Of a stretch of DNA of 64,000 nt, positions 10,391 to 20,582 are shown piece after piece (the stretch's first letter is position 1; every line of letters starts with the position of its first letter). The stretch is from Agelas oroides. Its lineage: Eukaryota > Porifera > Demospongiae > Agelasida > Agelasidae. A program made the translations under genes and the position numbers. Where the stretch lies: NCBI GenBank assembly GCA_949130485.1, contig OX422183.1:1237001-1301000 (forward strand). Reading direction: 5' to 3'. The notes beneath the pieces were generated by a model. That model searched no databases. It was not told the DNA's origin and worked only from the letters and a program-made list of their open reading frames with translations.

Positions 10391-11976
10391 AGCATCACTC
10401 ACATCACTGTAGGCCTCTGTCAACAGCGGTTTGTCCATGAAATAACGTTCGCTACTAGGTTCAGCCATAGAAAAAAGAAAGGGCGGGGGTATATTATCTA
10501 TGGTTCCGCACCACCCACAACAAAAAATAGTACTTGCAACGTTGGTCTAGATTCCGTTCTTGCACTTTATTGCAATCTGTTTTTCAATACGTTTCCTAGT
10601 CCGTTCCGTGTTTTAGTCCTGTCCGTTCCAGATGAATATAAAATTCTCAGATTTAGTGACCACTCACTCAAACTCACACCACAACAATGAATGTTACATT
10701 ATTTCAAACTGCCAATCTCTTTGGCTGAAGACTGAACTTCTGTTACAGTAGTGGGGATCACAGGGAGTCTTCACTGTTCTATTGTTACTTGTGAGGGGTT
10801 AACTCTGTTTAACTCTTTAACAACCGTAGGCTATTTACTGGAAGTGTTTATTAGGCTATGGATACCTTCCATGGTCCGTATTTTCACTTCCGCTTGGAGC
10901 TAGCACTGGAAACTTGACTCAAAGCTTTATTGACACATTCTCTGTAGGTTCATGACCTTGGACACACCCACTCATTAGCGAGCGTTCAATAGTCAGGGCC
11001 CTCCAACCAGAGAACACTCCTCCGGACTAAAAGCTGCCTAAAATGCCAGAAATGGAGTCCCTACAAGGTGAAAGGAGCGTTTTCTACACCCGTTTGTGCA
11101 AGAAAGCAGACAAATGGCCCACCCAGCATTGACCAAGGCTTTTCTACAGGCAGCTGCAACCGCCGCCATGCACTGTCAGCCAGAGCAGTGCACCCACCCA
11201 CCTCCCCCTGTCCCACCCTTTCTGCTAGTACAAAACCTATCTGGATTGCGCCAACTGATAACATGCGGCCAAAACCTGACGACGCCATATGGCGTCATCG
11301 GTTGGTAAAGGGTTAACGGACACCTCTCAGCAGGGGAGATCTACTGTGCAACACTTAGCACTTCAATACTTTGACAACCCCTGAATAGCAAACATCCTGC
11401 TACTCCATGTAACAAACGAACAAACCAACATACACACGCATCTTGCAATGCAGTCCGACTAGTGTGGGGCTCGCTCATCCCAACAAACAATAACCTCCAT
11501 TAGGTGGACGCTTGTCGACATCTTCTGCCAGATTGTTCATCAACACTTTTGGATAGCTACTTTTTATCTTCTCTCAAAAGAACAAGCTGGAAGCCTTTCT
11601 TTCTGGCATCTGTCCAAGTTCCAAACGTTCACAAAGCAAACTTACTGCTCATTGTTCAGGACAAAGAATGCATATGTGAAATGTGATTGGTGACCCCTTC
11701 CCTCTCAGTCTACCTAGGTACGTAGATGTCATTCACATGATTCAATGCACCAGACCTTCCTCCTTTGTTTTTTTGTGCACTGTAAACAAACAAAAACCGG
11801 ACGGTGTGAAGGCCTGGGAATGAGGCTACCTTCTCTCCTTTTATTATCTAACTGACATTTCTTTGTGCCATGGTTTTTCTGTTTTATTTCACCCCTCGTC
11901 CATTCCTCAGCAACGAATAGTGACCTTTGACCTATGAGCATAGTTGTAATAATGTGTAACGGGGCTGTGTCTGCAA
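10391..11976. other. spacer with Tigger-end relic, no gene supported
   Basis: From about 11311 to 11410 the sequence (ttaacggacacctctc ... aacccctgaatagca) matches the outer end of the Tigger element in the fibrillarin introns, in the opposite orientation, so it is a solo transposon end. Open frames at 10331-10690, 11068-11316 and elsewhere are shared by all units simply because the units are young duplicates. A half foldback ending cctgggaatgaggcta closes at about 11828. Relative to units 2-4 this unit lacks about 400 bp after 11406. Confidence 0.55.
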
Positions 11977-12546
11977 TAGCCTCGTTCCCAGGCTCTTGTG
12001 CGGGGGAGGAGGAAAGAGAGCCTGGTACACACTGTTCGCGCATGCGCCAAATTCCCTTGGTAACCTGCATACTACTCCGCTACACTAAAATTACGGTCAA
12101 TTTCTGTTTACCTTCTGAAAGGCTGCACTGCCTGGTTATACTCCCTGTGGGATACATACGGGCGGTTTTGAAGTCAAAAACAATATCGCTTTGACGGTAA
12201 CGGTCTGCACTGCTTCGTTCGAGGCGATCGGTAAACTTCAAAGGGAAAGATTGCATCAGTCACGTGCCGCAGCGTTTAGCTGGAATGGACAAACGTGTGG
12301 ACAATTCCTGCAAGCGAAGAGCTGAGTACCTTCGTCGCTCCCTCGTCATCGTGTACACAGAGCGTGGTCAGTGGCAGGCATCTTTCATACGGGAGAAGTC
12401 GGAGTGCCTTGCGGAGGTTAGTTTAACGGAGCAGATTTTACGGAAATTTCCAAATTCCCAGAAATCCTGGTGGAACTGAGCATGCGCAAACAGTGTGTAC
12501 CAGGCTCTTTTCTCCCCGCCCACGCACGAGCCTGGGAACGAGGCTA
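11977..12546. mobile_element. 570-bp TAGCCTCGTTCCC element with 9-bp duplication
   Basis: Inverted ends of about 70 bp begin TAGCCTCGTTCCCAGGCTC and include GCGCATGCG. TGTCTGCAA is duplicated at 11968-11976 and 12547-12555. The middle is unique sequence with a 71-codon open frame (12264-12479) that I do not recognise; it is too short for a transposase. All four units carry the element at the same site. Confidence 0.92.
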
Positions 12547-13593
12547 TGTCTGCAATTGTGTATCTATGGCTACGATGTTCAAGTCAAACGATAATGCAGC
12601 CTAATGAAAGAATCAAGTTCGTTTCACATCTTTCAGGTATGCAGATGATACTTTAAGTGTTGTTTTCATTGTTTCTCTCATTAAACTGGCCAAGAAATGG
12701 GCAGTTAAGACACACACACACACAACCAGACAATCCTTCTTGCACATGTGTGCACAGGGTAATTACTGTACTGGACACCTTTTCTTTTTGAACCTTTATT
12801 GTGTGTGTATCTATGCTCCTTGCTTGCGGCCATGTACTTCAAATTTCAAATGAGTGTATTCAAATATTTACAAAGATCAATCTCGTGTACCTGAGCATGT
12901 GAAGGCCCTGGTGAAGGCCAATGGAGGGCTACTTGATGCATCATCTCACTGTTATCTACCTGGCCTGTGATGTGTGTTGCTGATTTGTGTAACTCATCTG
13001 CTCCAGTGTAGCTGTTGACTGAAGCACATGACTATGTTATGTTTCAGACCTACTGACCTACTACGTGAACAAATGTACTTATTTACTAGGGGGAATGTAG
13101 AACATTGTGGGGCGAGCGTGAGCAAGCAATGCACTACAGCATTGACTGTTGTGTAGCAGCACACCTAGCCCTGTGAATACCCAGGCCTCGTAGCAGTTGA
13201 TCTCATGCCCAGACCTGGGGCAGGGCACCGCTTAAATAGATCATAGAGATATACGGAATCACGTACGTACTGTACATACATATGTATATATACATATCGA
13301 CAATCCTCCAGCAAACTCGCCAGTGTGGGGCTCGCTCACGCTCACCCCAATTACGCTCTGTGGTCTCATCCCAAACCATTCTCTAAATGAGACTACCTAT
13401 ATGCTATGAGTCTCATTCCAGATCCTTCATTTAGTCTGGGAATGAGTATGCACAAGTACACAGGAGGAATAGCAGTGAACCGAGTCAAGAGCAGACTGTT
13501 CAAGACAGCTGACTTTGCATGCACATCACGTTTTAATTTTTGAGTCTCATTCCTGATCCTTCTTCTAGTCTGGGAATGAGTATGCACAAGTAC
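12547..13593. other. spacer, no gene seen
   Basis: It contains an (AC)n run at about 12711-12724, two short degenerate foldbacks ending gtctgggaatgagta (13406-13449 and 13542-13583), and an inverted pair of tgtggggcgagcgtgag-like words (about 13109 and 13324) that may mark another decayed element. Nothing coding is recognised. Confidence 0.55.
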
Positions 13594-14100
13594 TAGCCTC
13601 GTCCCCAGGCCACTCCCAGATTTTATCTCGCAGTCTAGTCTCGTGCCCAGCCCCTCCCCGCACGTGCGAGAAAGAGGGTCTGGTATTCTGAAGGACTGTT
13701 CTTGTCACATGGGGCAGGGTATTTCCCCGATCTGAGAGCTCGAATCAGATTCTAGAACGCATAATTATATGTGCATGACGTAAGCGATCGTATTTTGAAC
13801 CGAATTGGAGGTAGAAAAACTTACCTCGCAGCTCGTTTTCAGCTTTCCCAAGAAACTTCGCCACCTTATCAAGCCTTTGTAAACCATACCGTGCAGCAGT
13901 CTAAGTTGTCAGAAAAGTCGGAGTCCCGGATGTAAAATGTAGATATGACATTCTTTACGCTGTAGGCCCCACCCCATGTGACAAGAAATGTCGCTCAGAA
14001 CACCAGACCCTCTTTCCGCTTTTCGGGGGAGGGGTCTGGGGACGAGACTACTCACAGCCGTGGAGAGATAAAAGCTGGGAGTGGCCTGGGGAGGAGGCTA
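13594..14100. mobile_element. hairpin MITE split by a second MITE
   Basis: The outer element is the same hairpin type as at 10289, with CACAAGTAC duplicated at 13585-13593 and 14101-14109. Its loop is split by an inner element at 13636-14050. Confidence 0.92.
13636..14050. mobile_element. inner 415-bp MITE nested in the hairpin MITE
   Basis: The ends are TAGTCTCGTGCCCAGCCCC and the matching GGGGACGAGACTA. The flanks ctcgcagtc (13627-13635) and ctcacagcc (14051-14059) are a 9-bp duplication with two differences; units 2-4 read ctcgcagcc on the right, one difference. The interior contains no recognisable gene. Confidence 0.88.
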
Positions 14101-14109
14101 CACAAGTAC

Positions 14110-14404
14110 AACTTACAAACTATATTCACCTATGCACTGATAGGCTGTTGCTAAGCGCTGGTTATTTTATCGCTGGCTAGCCTCATTACCATATATGGTA
14201 AAGTATGCTACCCACACCAATGAATGACAGATGAGGCTTTATCAGATTTGTGATTGAAGTTGCTTCACAGCCATTTGTCAACTTACTAGCTGTCAGCTTT
14301 TGAAATTTTGTCTCAAGAAGAGTGAGTTTGAGTTTGTGGCTCGCTGGCATCTGGTGTGTACCTACAGTTCAGCTTTATAGTTTCCTATCCTCGTTTCAGC
14401 CACA
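14110..14404 (+). promoter_or_regulatory. TRIM-NHL 5' region with a small 5' UTR intron
   Basis: A donor-like AAGAAGAGTGAGT (intron from 14322) and an acceptor tcctcgtttcag (ending 14399) frame a 78-base intron. The ATG then follows five bases into the exon (ccacaATGG), a strong start context with A at -3 and G at +4. The promoter should lie upstream in 14110-14300, but no TATA box is clear. The arrangement is identical in units 2 and 3. Confidence 0.55.
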
Positions 14405-16651
14405 ATGGCCACGCCCCCCACTGTTACTGAACAAGCTCTCAGGAAGCTGGAAGACCAGCTCACTTGTAGTATCTGTCTCGACTCCTACACTGAACCCAAA
14501 CTGCTGCAGTGCTTCCATGTGTTTTGCAAACAGTGTCTGGAGCGACTTGTAGTACGTGATCGCCAGGGGATATCGCTTCACTGCCCCAGCTGCCGTCGAT
14601 CTACCCTTCTTCCTCCGACAAGTGTTTCAGGCCTCCAAACAGCATTTTACCTCAACAATCTCTTTGAGGTTCGTGATGCCATAGAGAAAGTGAAAGAGCC
14701 ACAGAAAACCCAGTGTGAGAAGTGCGAAAAGCGTGTCGCAACCAGTTTCTGCCGCAACTGTGGCCAGTTCATTTGTGCATTGTGCACACAAATCCACCAA
14801 GAGTGGAAAGAATTCTCGTCACACGAGGTTATCACCCTTGACCAACTGGAGGGAGATGTGGCTCGACTTGTTCCTCCCAAGAAAAAGGTCATGTTCTGCT
14901 CCAAACACTCCACCAAAGAGCTAGATCTGTACTGTGAAACATGCGAAGAGTTGGTATGTCGTGATTGCACTGTTCGTATTCACCGAGACCATCAGTACGA
15001 TCTAGTTACCGACGCCTTCCTGAAGCACAAAGATGTGCTTGTTACAAGTCTGCAACCAGTTGAACAGCAGCTAGACACAGTAACAAAATCACTGCGACAG
15101 TTAGACACACAGTGCCAGCAAATCACAGACCAGCGGGAAGCCCTTGTAGGGAACATCCACAAAACCATCCGACAGCTACAGGAAGCACTGGAGGTAAGGA
15201 AAACAAAACTCATTGGCCAGCTAGACCATATCACTCAGCGGAAACTGAAAACCCTAGCTGCCCAGAGAGATCAAATTGAGCTAGTTCAAACCCAGCTGAG
15301 TAGCTGCCTTGATTTCGTGAAGGAGAGCCTACGAACTGGAAGTGAGGGAGAAATCCTGGCCATGAAGAAGCCAGTAGTGAAACAGGTTGAAGAAATCACA
15401 GCCGAGTTCAAGGCAGATGATTTAGCACCACAAGAACGAGCAGACATCAGGTTCTCAGCTAGCACTCCAGAGCTCACCCGAACATGCCAGCATTTCGGCA
15501 AGGTCTACTCCCATCCAGTCTCCCCCGAGAGGTGCTATGCAACAGGTAAGGGTCTGGAGGTAGCAACAGTTGGAGAGCAGGCTACCGCAATCCTGCATGC
15601 CATAGACACAGATGGCAAGGAATGTGAACAGCCACTTGTCAACACCAGTTGTGAACTAGTGTCAGACGCAGGTGGTCCGACCGTCAAAGCTCCAATACAG
15701 AAGAAGGAGAAGAACAAGTACACAATCAGCTACCAGCCCACCCACAGAGGAAGGCATCAGTTACACATCCAAGTCGAGGGAGTACCCATCAGAGGAAGTC
15801 CATTTGGTGTAGTTGCAGTGAAGAGTCTCAGCACCCTCATCAGAACTATTGGTGGTCTTAAATTCCCCTGGGGTGTGGCAGTCAACCAGAGAGGAGAGAT
15901 CATAGCGGCAGAGTATAATGGACACTGTATCTCCATCTTCAGTCCAATTGGAGAGAAAATCAGAACATTTGGGAGTAAGGGCTCTGCTCAGGGACAGTTC
16001 GATGTGCCACGTGGTGTTGCTGTTGATGGTGATGGTAGCATACTGGTTGCGGACGGAGGAAACCACCGCATTCAGAAGTTCACAGCAGGTGGAAAGTTTC
16101 TTACAACAGTAGGTCAGAGAGGGAGTAAGCATCTTGAGTTTTCATACCCAGCTGGTGTTGCTATCAATCACAGAAACAGAAAGGTGTACATTAGTGACAC
16201 AAATAATCACCAAATCCAGATACTGAATGCAGACTTGACATTCTCCAGTAGTTTTGGCAGTCGAGGTAGTGGTGATGGACAGTTCAACTTCCCCTGGGAT
16301 GTAGCATTAGACAGTACTGGGAATGTGTATGTGCCAGACAGTGAAGGCCATCGTATCAAAGTGTTCACAGCAGAGGGAATGTTTCTGAGAAAGTTTGGGA
16401 AGAAGGGCAGTGGTGATGGAGAACTGCACTCCCCCTCCAGTGTTAGCATAGACTCTGATGATATAGTGTACGTGACTGACTCCAACAACCATCGTGTTTC
16501 CATGTTCACCAGTGAAGGTCAATTCCTGAGATCATTTGGCACATGGGGAGCAGGACCAGGACAATTTAAAAACCCTTGTGGAATAGTAGTGGACAGAGAT
16601 GGACTTGTTTATGTTAGTGACACTCCCAACGATCGCATACAAATCTTTTAG
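14405..16651 (+). CDS. TRIM-NHL E3 ubiquitin ligase, paralogue 1
   Basis: An intact single-exon frame encodes 748 residues. Order of domains: C3HC4 RING finger (C21, C24, C36, H38, C41, C44, C60, C63); a B-box 1-like zinc site (C104, C107, C116, C119, C124, C127 and later His); B-box 2 (C165, H168, C177, C180, C185, C188, H193, H196); coiled coil about 205-345; filamin/ABP280 domain about 352-472; six NHL repeats about 473-748 forming a beta-propeller. This is the TRIM2/3/71 architecture. RING and B-boxes act in ubiquitin transfer, the coiled coil in dimerisation and the propeller in target or RNA binding in known relatives. Substrate is unknown. The NHL blades start with LKFPWG, DVPRG, SYPAG, NFPWD, HSPSS and KNPCG; these loops differ most among paralogues. 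Confidence 0.94.
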   Translation: MATPPTVTEQALRKLEDQLTCSICLDSYTEPKLLQCFHVFCKQCLERLVVRDRQGISLHCPSCRRSTLLPPTSVSGLQTAFYLNNLFEVRDAIEKVKEPQKTQCEKCEKRVATSFCRNCGQFICALCTQIHQEWKEFSSHEVITLDQLEGDVARLVPPKKKVMFCSKHSTKELDLYCETCEELVCRDCTVRIHRDHQYDLVTDAFLKHKDVLVTSLQPVEQQLDTVTKSLRQLDTQCQQITDQREALVGNIHKTIRQLQEALEVRKTKLIGQLDHITQRKLKTLAAQRDQIELVQTQLSSCLDFVKESLRTGSEGEILAMKKPVVKQVEEITAEFKADDLAPQERADIRFSASTPELTRTCQHFGKVYSHPVSPERCYATGKGLEVATVGEQATAILHAIDTDGKECEQPLVNTSCELVSDAGGPTVKAPIQKKEKNKYTISYQPTHRGRHQLHIQVEGVPIRGSPFGVVAVKSLSTLIRTIGGLKFPWGVAVNQRGEIIAAEYNGHCISIFSPIGEKIRTFGSKGSAQGQFDVPRGVAVDGDGSILVADGGNHRIQKFTAGGKFLTTVGQRGSKHLEFSYPAGVAINHRNRKVYISDTNNHQIQILNADLTFSSSFGSRGSGDGQFNFPWDVALDSTGNVYVPDSEGHRIKVFTAEGMFLRKFGKKGSGDGELHSPSSVSIDSDDIVYVTDSNNHRVSMFTSEGQFLRSFGTWGAGPGQFKNPCGIVVDRDGLVYVSDTPNDRIQIF

Positions 16652-16901
16652 GATGATGTCATCTGTTGATAGTATTGTGTCTTGTTGACATGTTGTGCAT
16701 GAATGTATTGCCTACAGCTTTGGCCTAAATATCTTCTTCCGAATGTATCACAGGGTATAAAATTCTCAGCTGAAGTAGCACTTGGCAACTAGAGTACTCA
16801 TTTTGTGGGTGTGTATTATTGTGAACGTAAACGGGGGAGGCCTGGGAACGAGACTAATTTCTCTTTATCCCACATTATGGTGTTTGTCTCTATTGTTGTA
16901 G
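16652..16901 (+). other. TRIM 1 3' flank and unit junction
   Basis: About 125 bp of TRIM 3' flank leads into fibrillarin intron sequence at about 16779 (cacttggcaact), which matches 1622 in unit 1. This is the duplication joint. No AATAAA is seen. A block present after TRIM 2 and TRIM 3 (about 140 bp or more with ttataatattttgc) is missing here. A half foldback (gaggcctgggaacgagacta) ends at about 16857. Confidence 0.75.
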
Positions 16902-17204
16902 AACGAGGGAGAAGAGGGTAAGACAGAGTATCGTGTGTGGAACCCTTTCAGAAGCAAGCTGGCGGCGGCCATTTTAGGGGGAGTGGACAAGATCCATATA
17001 AAACCTGGCTCCAAGGGGGGCAGCGTCTGGGACAACCGTCTCCCACGTGTCAGATATTGTCGGACCAGTAAGTGCACTCATGTGTGAAAATGTTGCTATG
17101 AAACTCCAGCCCCCGCTGCCTCCTCTCTCCTTGTGTAAGAATGTTGCACCCTCCCCCCACCTCGCCTTTTTATCTTCTTCACCGTTTCAGTTCATAACTC
17201 AATC

Positions 17205-17322
17205 AATGCATCACTGCTTCACCCCATCACCATTTCACCCTATCACCATCACCATTCATCCCATCACCACTTCACCCATCACATCACTACTTCACCCTAT
17301 TACCACTCACCCATCACAACTA
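17205..17322 (+). repeat. CATCACCACTTCACC minisatellite, unit 2
   Basis: A short degenerate array in the first fibrillarin intron. It is nearly identical to unit 4 (50212-50320) and unlike unit 3, which matters for the history of the copies. Confidence 0.8.
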
Positions 17323-17483
17323 GAGCTGTAACGATATAATGATTTTAAGCTATATTGCGATTCTGCTTTGCGTCATACGTGAATTAATATACAAGATTCG
17401 ATGTATTGATATGTGATCATCACTGCACTCGTAATAAACAGTGCAGCACTTGTGAGAGAGACGGCAGGTGTTCATTCCCAAGC

Positions 17484-17676
17484 GTTCCCATGCACCGTCC
17501 ATTTTTTGATCACTTGCAGTATGCAACTATTCGATCAGGGACCCCTCCCCCCCTCTGTCTACCTAGGTAGACACTGACGTCACTCACGTGATAAAATGGA
17601 CCAGGCCTTCCCCTCCATTATTGCATACTGCTAGCGATCAAAAACTGGACAGTGGGAAGGCCTGGGAACGAGGCTA
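17484..17676. mobile_element. foldback element ending CCTGGGAACGAGGCTA
   Basis: The right end belongs to the TAGCCTCGTTCCC family. Internal words tgatcacttgcagtatgcaa and ttgcatactgctagcgatca are inverted. The left end is unclear (a decayed cattcccaagcgttccc may be it). Units 3 and 4 carry the same element ending at 32356 and 50673; unit 1 lacks it. Confidence 0.65.
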
Positions 17677-17907
17677 CAGAATGTGAGGTGTAGCGCTATT
17701 TTGGTTATCCTGGGAGAGCAATAACTCACCTGTGCACCAACAAGGAGCTTCTGCCTGCAGAGTGTACTCTGGTCACCTGTCGTGGGTACAAAGTTGCATA
17801 GTGGAATTATCTGTGGGCCAGTGGGAAGGTGACAAGTGGCTCGTCCTCAAACAGTGAATAGGTGGCATTCGAAACCATGGTGCATAGCCAATATATTGTT
17901 ATATGCA

Positions 17908-18314
17908 CAGTGGAACAACCCGGACACTGTTGGGCCCAATGATTTGTCCTTTGTAGTGAGGTGTCCTTAACCTTAATCTTTGAAATTACGAAATGCAAAA
18001 TTAGTTTTTGTTAGTGGACCTTGAAGTTCTGGATTATAAGTTGGAGGTTGTGTTGGTGGAAGAAACATGACCTTAAAGTTGCTATATTTGTCCTTGATTT
18101 CTGGTGGATGGCATCCAGCATTATCCATGAGAAGTGCAATAGAACGACCTTGTGACCTTAGCTGTCGATTCAATTTGGAGAGGACTGTATCCAGAATTTC
18201 CCCCGTCATCCATCCTTTCGGCTGACTAAAATATTGCACAGGAACGTTAACTCTATTCCTTGAATTTTCCGATTTCCAAATGACGACAGTTGCTTCATTT
18301 CTCCATTTGCAATT
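17908..18314 (-). mobile_element. truncated Tigger transposon, unit 2
   Basis: The left end (CAGTGGAAC) and the C-terminal part of the transposase remain on the minus strand, including [19 protein letters not shown] and [11 protein letters not shown]. The rest is lost with the fibrillarin exons in one deletion ending at 18314. Confidence 0.88.
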
Positions 18315-18552
18315 TATATGTATTCTCTCCTCTTTTTCCCCTCTCCTTTCTCCATTACCTTCCTTCCCTCCTCTTCCTTTTCCCCCTCTTCTTTCCCTTC
18401 TCCCCTCCTCTTATACCTTCCCTCCCTCATTTTCCCATTCCCCTCCTCTTCTCCTCTCTTCTTTGTCTGTTCTCCCCCCTCTCACCTTCCCTCTCCTCTC
18501 CTCCCCTCCCTCCACTTTCCCTTTTCTCCACTGCTCCACCATACCACTCCAG
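18315..18552 (+). repeat. polypyrimidine tract before fibrillarin exon D, unit 2
   Basis: Nearly pure C/T for about 230 bp, equal to the tract in units 3 and 4 from tatatgtattctctcc onward. Confidence 0.85.
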
Positions 18553-18947
18553 GCTAATTGCATCGATTCGACAGCTGAACCAGCGAAGGTGTTTGTTGGG
18601 GAGATTAAGAAACTACAAGCAGACAAACTGAAGCCACAGGAGCAAATTACCCTGGAGCCCTACGAGAGAGACCACGCAGTTGTAGTGGGCGTGTACAGGT
18701 GAGTGCTTCATCAATGGACGTGGGAAATACACATACATGAAGGTTTTTGAGGCTAGGTACATTGTATATAGTGCTGGGCAGGCAGACACCGCATGTGAGT
18801 TTGCATGCCTTTTACAAATGTGGTAGTCCTGGATAGAAATTGAATATTGTTCTGTCGTGTATTTCAAGTGCATCACCAAGTTTGATGTGCTATAATGCTG
18901 GGCTTCTGATAAGGGTGGGGCTCATATGTGCTTCATAGATATTCTTG

Positions 18948-19162
18948 AGGCGTAGATATTCGTGAGTGAAAAATCTAAGCAATCTTCGAATGCACAAAAC
19001 TTCATCATACTTTTTGCAACGTTTCGACCCCGAGGGATCTTCTTCGGACAATACAAGACTGGAGACAGTCTACATGTATTTTGTAAAGCGTGTCTCTATG
19101 TTCTTGTATTTACAAGGTGTTGTTCCGAGGTCTTGACTACTAGAAACTCATAGATATTCTTG
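18948..19162 (-). mobile_element. 200-bp insertion with 15-bp target duplication
   Basis: TCATAGATATTCTTG is present at 18933-18947 and 19148-19162; unit 1 has a single copy (about 6014-6028), the empty site. The minus strand contains GAAGAAGATCCCTCGGGG followed by TCGAAACGTTG. GATCCC can pair with GGGGTC before GAAAC, like stem II and core of a hammerhead ribozyme found in Penelope-like retroelements, though the expected CUGANGA reads CCGAAGA. A long target duplication fits retrotransposition. Copies sit at 37374-37588 and 55310-55524. Confidence 0.65.
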
Positions 19163-19320
19163 TATTTACATAGCACGTATGAGCCCCGCCCTTAGCAAAA
19201 GCTCAGCGCTATAGTGCGTCAAAGTCGGTGAGCACTCAAATTACGCGACAGAATACTATTCAAGTTCTATCTGGGACTGCCACAGATGTCTTTTTAGTTC
19301 CAGACCTTCTTATGACATAC

Positions 19321-19395
19321 TAGCCTCATCCCCAGGCCACTCCCAGATTCCACGGCTGCGAGATAAAATCTGGGAGTGGCCTGGGGACGAGGCTA
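19321..19395. mobile_element. 75-bp hairpin MITE with 9-bp duplication
   Basis: The ends are TAGCCTCATCCCCAGGCC and GGCCTGGGGACGAGGCTA, with CTCCCAGATT pairing around a short loop. ATGACATAC is duplicated at 19312-19320 and 19396-19404. Shared with units 3 and 4. Confidence 0.93.
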
Positions 19396-19401
19396 ATGAC
19401 A

Positions 19402-20041
19402 TACTGTATAGATGGTTTCCAAATGTCAATTAAGCGTCCTACTTCCGGAGGGCAAACGCGCAACCAAGAGGCAGCTGTACAGCAGACCTTTCACCTTGAG
19501 GGAAGCAGCTTCTTTTATCTTTCGGTACTAATGGTAAGGACTCGATGTAGCGCTTACTAGCCTGTATTTTGCACGCAGCTGCACTAAACTCAGACACCGA
19601 CTTTTGCCCTCCGGAAGTGAAGCCACGCCCCATGAAAACCATCTATAGCGCAAAATTTTCGCGGGTCTTTAATTTCATGCATTTCGTGAATTTTCAACTG
19701 TTCACGAAATTATTTCAACGAAAGTTTTTTTACACGTAAACTACAGTTTTCACGTGCAAGAGTGTCGATGGACAACATACTACCGAATCCACAAGGGACA
19801 CACTCCAAAGAGATACCTTCGAAGTAGGCATTGCTTTGCTGACAGCTGCAAGCTCGAGCGCGGACAACATCGTGACAGTGAGTATTAGATAGAACTTGCT
19901 TGTATGCCACGCCCATACTAAATTACGTGTGCGGCGTGTGCATGGTTTAGACACTGAATTCGCGAAATTATTTCAGCGAAATCTTCAAAAACCACCATTC
20001 GCGAAAATTTAGACCCTCGAAAATTTAGTGCTATACGGTAG
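19402..20041. mobile_element. TACYGTATAGC inverted-repeat element, unit 2
   Basis: The left end tactgtatagc-gcaaaattttcgcgggtct and the right end agaccctcgaaaatttagtgctatacggta are imperfect inverted repeats of about 30 bp. Inside, gcgaaatt and aatttcg words recur. In unit 2 the left repeat is broken by the 19411-19643 insertion; intact versions lie at 37828-38229 and 55764-56165. Confidence 0.75.
19411..19643. mobile_element. 233-bp MITE with TATA duplication, unit 2 only
   Basis: Inverted ends GATGGTTTCC / GAAAACCATC flanked by TATA on both sides (19407-19410, 19644-19647). Units 3 and 4 keep the empty site ctgTATAgcgc. Internal ACTTCCGGAGGGCAAA is also inverted near the right end. Confidence 0.88.
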
Positions 20042-20433
20042 GTCCATGGAGACCAGAGGGTCTATTGCAGGATGGTATAATACATCATCTTTGTCCCTCG
20101 CCTCTCTCCCATCTCATTTTGTTCTTCTCTGTCCCTCAGACCTGTGAAGAAGGAGAAATCATCTTAGCAAAACCCACTCACACTAGTTGCTTCATGTATA
20201 AAGTTTTTTCTTTCTGTTAAATGTGTTCTTTAAATAACTTTCTTGCACATGAATTTCTGCACGTCTGTATGCTCTACATGTAGCAATAAATAAAGAATTT
20301 TTTCTCAATAGCTAAAGAGTAAGTTATTTTAAAGAGCACCTCTCCCTGCCTGTTTCATGTGAACAAGACGTCCTTCGTTTTTGCATGATCATACTATAAG
20401 CAATCCAAACTGGGGAGGGCCTGCAGGGAAGGC

Positions 20434-20545
20434 TAGTCTTGTTCCCAGGCCGTTCCCGCCTCCAGTTTCTGATCACTTCCAGTATGTTTTTGCATACTGC
20501 AAGCGATCAAAAACTGGAGGCGGAAACGGCCTGGGAATGAAGCTA
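20434..20545. mobile_element. 112-bp foldback TAGTCTTGTTCCC element
   Basis: Long inverted arms (CCGTTCCCGCCTCCAGTTT with GATCACTTCCAGTATG) around a short loop. Shared with units 3 (38607-38718) and 4 (56547-56658). Target duplication is not clear. Confidence 0.8.
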
Positions 20546-20582
20546 GAACAAGGCCGTTTTCACATTGTGTATCTCATGTCCA

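Larger units (their letters stand above)
16902..20167 (+). pseudogene. FBL: fibrillarin core copy 2, frameshifted and missing two exons
   Basis: Remaining parts are exon A (16902-17067), exon D (18553-18698) and the terminal exon (20140-20167). Exon A is 166 bp instead of 177 because 11 bp are gone from the SAM-binding VLYLGAAS codons, which shifts the frame. The exons for EGLVYAVEF... and MVDVIFADV... are absent: the sequence jumps at about 18314 from inside the Tigger element to the polypyrimidine tract before exon D. No methyltransferase can be made. Exon D and the stop exon remain intact. Confidence 0.9.

Noticed and set aside
10331-10690. 119-codon frame kept in all units
   Set aside because: It begins inside a hairpin MITE, and conservation simply reflects recent duplication.
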